Shown here: positions 57,811 to 64,000 of the stretch, in pieces
Layout of the letters: every line of letters starts with the position of its first letter
How positions within the stretch are numbered: the first letter of the stretch is position 1
Origin: Wolfiporia cocos
Taxonomy: Eukaryota > Basidiomycota > Agaricomycetes > Polyporales > Phaeolaceae
Assembly (NCBI GenBank): GCA_029448655.1
Contig: JACCLO010000002.1
Location: forward strand, 3,658,001 to 3,722,000
Direction: 5' to 3'
DNA length: 64,000 nucleotides
Position numbers and translations under genes: made by a program
Notes under the pieces: model-generated
The model's input: the letters and a program-made list of their open reading frames with translations, nothing else
Database searches by the model: none
What the model was told of the DNA's origin: nothing

Positions 57811-58365
57811 GTTGGACGATCGCGAATTGATTTCTTCGTTCGTGTCTCCTAAACCGACAGCGCTGAGGTCATCAGTACGATGTATGCAGTGTGATTCAGC
57901 TGCTCTCCAGAGGATGAATAACTGAGCCGATCCTTTTCGAGCAACAATGATTCGAACTGCGCGCGTGCGGTGAGTAAGTCTTGATGTATGCAAAGATCTC
58001 AAGAGTGCTGCTCACGTCGAACGCGAAGGTCGGGACGACGAACGTATACGAGCGCTGAACGGTACCAAAACGGGGGTAACTACCAAATCGGGATTGATAC
58101 GGAGCCAGAGGCTCCTGCTCCTACTACTCCATTACTCTCGCTCTACTTGAAGCGGGATGGATGGCACTCAGTATTAAAATAGTAACACAAACAGTAACAA
58201 ATGCATAGTATGCGGGTGGTTGTACAATGCTGTATGGTATAGGAGCTTGGAGGGACACTTCTCTCTAGCCTTTTGAAGTCTATTATCTGCGACCCATCTA
58301 ACTTGGGTGGCAGACAGCCCATGATGAGACAGGAATGTCAAGCACTCATCGTCACACCACCAGCA
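57811..58365. other. Intergenic, TFC3 upstream region
   Basis: This 555-bp gap lies between the TFC3 start and the stop of the second PRELI gene. It includes the TFC3 promoter; an ORF on the - strand reaching 58002 extends the TFC3 frame upstream but lacks conserved features. No other gene seen. Confidence 0.55.
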
Positions 58366-59017
58366 TCATGCGTGCGCCAACTGTCCTTCCTTCGACTCCC
58401 AGAGCTTCCGCAACACGTCCGTGAATCCAAGCTTCCCAAGCTGCGCATTTTGCTCGAACCGTTGGACCAGCCAGTCCTCAAGCCGATCTGCTGCACCACG
58501 CCAGAGGGCCATTCGCGCTTGGATCTCCGCGGATTGTGCGAACAACGTGCGCCCGTCGTCTGTTGGTGAATAGCGTATGCGCTCGAAGCAGGTCGCAAAC
58601 TGCGACAGCGACAGATTAACAGAGGTAATTGTCGCATTTTGTGTTCGGGGGTCGACGAAGGATATCTCGCGAACGAAGGCATCCTCCGAACCACCAAAGA
58701 ACTAGTGGCTGATATAAGTGGATAATCAAGAAGCTATGGAGGCATCACACACACCTTAACAATCCATGCTGGCGCTTTTTGCTTGCAACCTAATATGCGT
58801 TCCGTGCGAATGATACCAGTTTCGGGATCCACAGTTCTGTCGACAACATCGACGGTAACGACATGCGAGCAATGGGGGTTGGGATATTTGTGCCACATCC
58901 CAATCACGACATGCGACCATGGGTGGCTGTAAATGTAATTTAATCGGCAAAGTCGGTCGATGCGCGACGGACTGGAACGACTCACTCGTAGCTACACAGT
59001 TGCGAGAAGTAATGCAT
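58366..59017 (-). CDS. PRELI/MSF1-domain protein, slowmo/UPS2-UPS3 type
   Basis: Second PRELI-family lipid-transfer protein. UPS2/slowmo members, with Mdm35, move phosphatidylserine between mitochondrial membranes. Exon 1 (58986-59017, 32 nt) encodes MHYFSQLCSY and splits the next codon in phase 2. After the intron comes DHPWSHVVIGMWHKYPNPHCSHVVTVDVVDRTVDPETG, then IIRTERILGCKQKAPAWIVK. A second intron leads to LFGGSEDAFVREISFVDPRTQNATITSVNLSLSQFATCFERIRYSP, typical of slowmo/UPS2. The end is helical (EDWLVQRFEQNAQLGKLGFTDVLRKLWES). At about 180 residues it matches the family, unlike the longer UPS1-type paralogue at 36421-37269. The identical exon-1 length and phase in both genes point to common descent. 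Confidence 0.92.
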
Positions 59018-59463
59018 AATAGGTACAAGCCGCGTGAATAGCGTGAACTACGGCGAAGGGGCGTAAAGTACAGAATCAAGTTATGAAACGGCGCACACGA
59101 CGACCGTCGGCAGAGGTGGCGTGCGGTGCGGGCTGTTGTGTGACTCTGGGCGGCGCAGAGAGCGTGATTCGAAAAAGCGGATCCGTGTTTACCCGAACTA
59201 GTTGATCGGTGCCCGGGACGGCCAGATCTGGATATCCTGATCCACCCGATCCCGATCTATCGCCGAATTCACATGTCATCGAGCACGCTCGTTGCGGCGG
59301 TGACACCGCCCCAAAGCGTAGAATTCGAAGCCGCACATTCCATCTAAAACACGGTGCGGAGGTCAATTGAACAGATACTGAGCCATATATCCATGCAGTC
59401 ATTCTCACTAGAATACAGGTGTCAAGAACAAGGAGTAACGTCGGAGTGCTCACGAGTAGGGAT
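59018..59463. other. Intergenic, slowmo-type gene upstream region
   Basis: This 446-bp gap lies upstream of the slowmo-type gene. A leftward open frame from 59507 across it has no family motif and overlaps the ABC gene end; it is taken as chance. It must contain the slowmo-type promoter and the 3' UTR of the ABC transporter. Confidence 0.55.
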
Positions 59464-62400
59464 TTACACCTCCCCATCTGCGTTGCCCGTGTCCCACACT
59501 CCGGCACCTTCCCGTCGAAGAGCTTGCAATTCGGCCAAACGGGCTTTCATCTTCGGCCTGCGTGCGCCGCTTGTTTCAGTGCACAGGTCGATAGAACGAG
59601 CGCGTATCATGGCTTACACTTCAAGCAGTTTCGCCTCCAGCGCCTCCTTCTCCTGCTGTAGGGCAAGGCGTCTCTCGGCATCAAGCTTCGTGCTGTGAAT
59701 TTTTCGTCAAACCATCCCAGACATACGGTATCTCGACACTTACAATACGTATCCACCTTGGCCATCATATTGTAGGATCATCGAGTGGTACTTCCACAGC
59801 GAAGGCCGATGCGACACCGTCAACAGCGTTATCCCAAGTCTGGTAGCGTGCTCCATCATTCTCCCTTCCATATCTGGAGGCACAAGAGATGTCGCTTCGT
59901 CAAGAACCGCATACTGCATATGTTCAGTCAACCATCCAGCAATTGGTGGCATCCAGGAACGAACCTTAGGTCTGTGGTAGAACAGCCGTGCCCAGGCGAT
60001 CTTTTGCTGGTCACCGCCGCTGAGTGCCTCACGCCATTCGCGCGCAGTATCCCAGCCGCCCTCGCGCTCAACAACGCCGTCCATCTGCACGATGGACAGA
60101 ATTCTGCGCAGATCGCCATCTGTAACGCCGCCTATATTCTCATGAGTTAGCTCTATGGGCAGTCTAGACCGTTCACAACATGATCGAGTCTTACGCGCTT
60201 CCATGTCTTCTTTCCCGTGTGGATAAGTGACCTGGTCGCGGAGCGTGCCCAAGGACAGGTAGGGGCGCTGTGGAATGAGGATAAACTGCGACGCGGGCGG
60301 CTTGCGGACCGTCCCGCCTGTCCCGCAGTCAACCATACAGCATCAGGTTATGCACGTGTGGACATACCTAATACTGGCCACAAACCGCCTAAGATACGGA
60401 ACAGAGACGACTTGCCACAACCTATACATAGTGGCCCACGATCAGCGCTTGCCGCTCGGCATGGGTTGTCACAGACCATTTGGCCCCACTATGAGCAAAT
60501 GTTGCTTGGTGAATTGTTAGCATTTTCGTACTGAGACCTCAACGAGCGACATACCCCTGGTTTCACGTAGAAGCTGAGGCTTCGCACGAGAATGTCACCA
60601 TTTGGGGTGATAATAGGAACGTTCACAAACTCGATCTCTTCCGATTCCTCGACAATTCCCCTCCCTTGCAGAACTAACGAAACGCATTGGTATTTTGTCA
60701 ACGAGAAGCCGATATTGATCACATACTCTGCGCGTGCTCCTCTGAGTTCGCACTGCTGACGAGTGCTTTCTCGAACTTGCCCTTCCGTACGTCTTTCATT
60801 GTCTCGAGTAGCTGAGATACTCGAGCTGTATATCCCGCGAGCTCCGCAAGTTCCTTGTAGGAATACATCACGCGACCGAATGCGTCTGAAAGGAGTATGC
60901 ACTGTTCAGTGATTCGCACGAACAGAGCGAAGACAGCGATGCGACTCGATACTCACCGGACCCGGACAGGAGTAGTCGGCGATTTGTCACAAACCCTGTA
61001 GAGAATTAGTTTTAAAAAATCGAGTCAGAGTGGCACAGCTAGTTGGCCCACCTTCAGTCCGACTTCCCAGATCACTGCCACTTATGCCTGGTATCCTGAC
61101 AAACACGGGAATAGCACACAAACAGAGCTAAGCACACTGTGAGAAAATTGCCTTTTATCGGTGCCACAACAGCATAACTTACCCCAAAGCTTCCCCATAG
61201 CCACTTAACAATCCCTTCTTCGAGGCATCCGTGCCACCATGCACTACGCAGTACGCGCTCCTCGTGAAGCACTAGTCCCGCATATTCGCGCTCGACAAGC
61301 ATCTTCTCCGTGTGTTCACCCCCAAGAAATGCGATCTCCTCCGCGAACTCAGCGAGACGCGAGTGCGTGTGGCGCAGATTCCCGGCGATCTGCGCAGAGA
61401 GCGCGGTGTATTGCCCGAAAGGCGGAGTAAGTGCGCGTACTGCGAGACCGTTAGCTACATGAGTTAACGGCGGGACAGGGTGGCGCACGGAGCACTGCGG
61501 TGGCCTCGATAGCTAGGGAGAGGATCACTACACCCTCGGCGCCGACGTTCTGCGAGAGCTGATAGTTGTAGAGAACCATATCCAGGATCGGCTTGGCGAC
61601 GTTGGCATATATAGCTGCTAGGTGCATCGAGAAGCGTTGTATGTCCTGCGTGATCATCCTATAGAATAGATTGATTTGAGCCTAATCACCTAGTGCAGTA
61701 TACACGTACTGGTCAGGATTCTTTATTCGGTCGTCAAGATTAGCTAAGGGTGATGAGCGTTCCTCCATCATAGTTGAGACTCGAGCTGAAGTTCCTCACA
61801 AATCTTGTAGAAGGTCATTGGGTCTTCTTGACTGTTGTCTTCTCCGAGATACTCCTTCATGACTTCTCTCGTCAAGCGCGTACGGTAAGCTAGCGCAAGC
61901 TTATTCTGAATGTAGCTCAGCCAGCTGTTGGTCCATGTGGCGGGGACAGCCACAAGCAGCCATCGGAGAATGTTGAGCAGGAACGGGATAGGTTGTGCCC
62001 TCACAAGAGACGCGACAATCCTAATAACCCCAGCCAGGACAGAAGGCTGTGAGCAAGCATGCTTGATATAATCAAGCCATTGAACAGGGTAGGATGGGTG
62101 TATTGGAACGGTAACTCACTTGCCATCTAATGCAGCGACATATAGCGATATGACTGTCCGGAGGACGAGCAAGCTAGAGTGCATTACAAGCAGGAGAGCC
62201 TCCTTCGAGCGCAGACTCGGTATGACGATCCTGAGAATCGACGATAGGCGTTGATAAAACACTGCATTTACCTTCGTGTGCAATTGTATCATATAGTCAA
62301 CCGCAGTCCGAGGAAATGGCATACTCACAGCCACACGCTGCTTCCGGCCGTCCTCCTGCTTCACATTCGCTTTGTCTCGCGCCTTCGATTTGCCAGACCC

Positions 62401-62571
62401 TGTTCTGGAGGAATTACCCCGGCCTGTATATGTGTGGAACGTGCCGACCAAGAAATGCACAGTGAATCCAATGAACAGGACGCGTTGGATGAGGGGACGG
62501 TGTGAAGCGTAGAGGCTCGCAAGCTGAGTCAAACGCTCGCGGCTTGGCCTGAGCTTGGACTGGCCGGCCAT
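59464..62571 (-). CDS. Peroxisomal ABCD-family half ABC transporter (PXA1/PXA2 type)
   Basis: Half-transporter that imports long-chain fatty acyl-CoA into peroxisomes for beta-oxidation, normally as a heterodimer. ATG 62571 starts [33 protein letters not shown], with the first membrane span. [31 protein letters not shown] and [19 protein letters not shown] form the membrane domain core. [11 protein letters not shown] joined to [14 protein letters not shown] and [13 protein letters not shown] (EAA-like) are ABCD signatures. The nucleotide-binding domain has Walker A VGPNGCGKSS (split by an intron near 60420-60480), signature [14 protein letters not shown], Walker [11 protein letters not shown] and the His switch [13 protein letters not shown] coiled C-terminal stretch ([21 protein letters not shown]) precedes the stop. 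The signature has Asp rather than Glu after LSGG. It diverges from the HAD gene. Confidence 0.93.
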
Positions 62572-63001
62572 CGCGCTTGTCAGCTATATGCGTGCGCCCG
62601 TAAGCACGCTCAGCACGACTGACGAGCAGCGGCGATAAGTTGTAGGCGTTAATGGGCGTCAGGGCTGCAGGTGATATATCATTGGGGTCGGTTGTATTGG
62701 CGCGTGATTGTGGGCGTGGCCGGCGACTGCGCCACAGACGCGACGCGACCAGAACGCGACGCGGCCTGACGCGAAGCATTTTGCGGATCAATACGATAGA
62801 TCGACCACAGCGCTAGCATGGAGTGTATGCTCCGCCAGCATGTTGAGGCAGGAATTTTACAAACGGTGTCGCGCGTCTACAGATATCCCCGCTGCGTTAT
62901 GTCGAGGCACGTGAATACCTGCCGCCATCAAAATGCAATCGATCTTAGCCATCTGCACTGACTCCCTCGTGTACTCGCCGGGTCCTTGTCTTCCTCATAC
63001 T
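62572..63001. promoter_or_regulatory. Divergent promoter, ABCD transporter (-) and HAD phosphatase (+)
   Basis: This 430-bp region lies between two diverging starts. An upstream in-frame ATG at 62933 would add 23 residues to the HAD protein. No specific fatty-acid response element could be identified with confidence. Confidence 0.4.
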
Positions 63002-64000
63002 ATGTCGACCGTAACTTCTGCTCCTGTCGACCAGCCACCACAGGACTCCAAGCCTGCCGGGACGGTCATCAATGAATCGGACATCCCCGACTCCAATAAG
63101 CCAATCATTTGTATTGACCTTGACGATGTCCTGAGTCAGACCAATGGCGTGGTTGCAGATTGTGCGTAAAGGTGCAACCGTTTACTGTCGTAGTATGTTA
63201 GCTCTGACCCCAATCCTGTAGGGCACAATGCTGCTTACGGGACAAACATGACATTAGATGATTTCTACTGTGCGTGTGGTCGAGATTGTGAAATTACTAT
63301 ACGCTAAATATTCTCGGTGGACGTTTCCCCAGATTACTATTACTGGAGGGTACGGCTGACCATCTGTGATACCGTGCCATACTAAGGCAACGACAGAACC
63401 CATATTGGGGCACACCGAATGAGACCTTCCGGAAGGTCGAAGAGTTTTACAAAACTCCCCGGTTATACGAGGCACCCCCGATTGAGGGAGCACTCGAGGG
63501 CTTAAAGGCGCTAAAGGAGATGGGCTTCCGTCTGGTGCTTGTCACTGCCAGACAGATCCGCGAGCTGCCGCAAACGGAGGAGTGGATGGACAAACACTAC
63601 AGCGGCATATTCGAGCAGATCATCTGCACTGGGATGTCGCAAGAGACGCTGGCGGACGACAAGGCGATGCTCACGAAGCTGTCCAAGGCTGATGTACGTC
63701 ACGGTTTCTTGTGCTTCTGCTAGGCCTGACCAGGCTCGTATCCTCTGGATTCTCAGGTATGCAAAAAGCTGGGCGCGAAGCTCATGATCGACGACTCGAT
63801 CGAGAACGCTCTCAAGTGCGCACGGGCCGAACCGCCAATACCCATTTTGCTATTTGGCGACTACCAGTGGAATAAGCGCGAGGTAAACTATGCCCATATA
63901 GATGAGGAGATGAGCTATGATGAGCGATGCAAGAAGGAGGGCGGTAACGGGTTCCTAGAACGCGATATTACGCCACTGCCGGACAACCTGGTCCGTGTCA
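63002..64000 (+). CDS. HAD-superfamily phosphatase, 5'(3')-deoxyribonucleotidase-like (partial, 3' end outside window)
   Basis: Rossmann-fold HAD hydrolase related to 5'-nucleotidases of the NT5C type; the substrate is unproven. ATG 63002 gives MSTVTSAPVDQPPQ and a short acidic linker. Motif I is CIDLDDVLSQTNGVVAD, with the nucleophile and second Asp in DLDD. After two short introns the cap region reads NPYWGTPNETFRKVEEFYKTPRLYEAPPIEGALEGLKALKEMG. Motif II is RLVLVTARQ, and IFEQIICTGM follows. Another intron leads to KKLGAKLMIDDSIENALKCA, where DDS is motif IV. The sequence then continues PILLFGDYQWNKREVNY and runs off the end of the window, so the stop is missing. The alternative ATG at 62933 is in frame. 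Confidence 0.86.

Noticed and set aside
59076..59507. Leftward 143-residue ORF
   Set aside because: It overlaps the ABC transporter end and the intergenic gap, and has no recognisable features or consistent codon use.

Overview
The window reads as nuclear DNA of a filamentous basidiomycete, most likely an Agaricomycete (mushroom or polypore). Genes are dense, lie on both strands and are cut by many short spliceosomal introns, mostly about 50-60 nt. The gene set includes chitin deacetylases, a GH72 glucanosyltransferase, a SUR7-type protein, a HET-domain protein, a GRAM/PH sterol glucosyltransferase and an SSK2-type MAPKKK. Nothing suggests bacterial or viral origin, and the genus cannot be fixed from the sequence alone.

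Layout. 0-2.5 kb: the 3' part of the U2 snRNP A' gene (+) faces a TMEM205-like membrane protein (-). 2.9-6.3 kb: an OPT-family oligopeptide transporter (+). 6.3-9.4 kb: 3.1 kb with no recognisable gene. 9.4-10.5 kb: a SET/NAP-type histone chaperone (+). 10.9-18.0 kb: a cell-wall block of two tandem GPI-type chitin deacetylases (+) and a GH72-X8 beta-1,3-glucanosyltransferase (-). 19.0-21.1 kb: a HET-domain protein with a myristoylation-type N-terminus and a duplicated helix-coding exon, then an intron-containing tRNA-Lys(CTT). 21.8-22.9 kb: a SUR7/PalI-type membrane protein (-). 23.2-24.3 kb: a non-coding, nearly perfect 1.1-kb inverted-repeat element with a possible 8-bp target duplication. 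24.5-26.1 kb: a 2OG-Fe(II) oxygenase-like protein (+).

26.3-31.5 kb: sterol 3-beta-glucosyltransferase (-). 32.1-35.9 kb: RIC1 (-). 36.4-37.3 kb: PRELI/UPS1-type lipid-transfer protein (-). 37.8-39.3 kb: PhnP-like metallo-beta-lactamase hydrolase (-). 39.8-41.9 kb: DRG1/Rbg1 GTPase (-). 42.3-46.7 kb: SSK2/Wis4-type MAPKKK (+). 46.9-49.6 kb: an unnamed multi-pass membrane protein with a Ser-rich ectodomain (-). 50.2-57.8 kb: TFC3, the B-block-binding subunit of TFIIIC (-). 58.4-59.0 kb: a second PRELI-family protein (-). 59.5-62.6 kb: a peroxisomal ABCD half-transporter (-). 63.0 kb to the end: a partial HAD-type phosphatase (+).

Most genes are independent housekeeping functions. The only evident functional neighbourhood is the cell-wall block, where chitin is converted to chitosan and glucan is remodelled at the same GPI-anchored surface. 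The best leads are: (1) the HET protein's myristoylation motif and duplicated helix exon; (2) the hairpin element about 200 bp upstream of the oxygenase gene; (3) a retained-intron presequence that could switch the oxygenase between compartments; (4) a B-box palindrome in intron 1 of the gene for the B-box-binding TFIIIC subunit; and (5) GC-AG introns, one flanking a 14-nt microexon in DRG1. Exon boundaries were placed by hand from GT/GC-AG signals, reading frame and remembered family conservation, with no alignment run.
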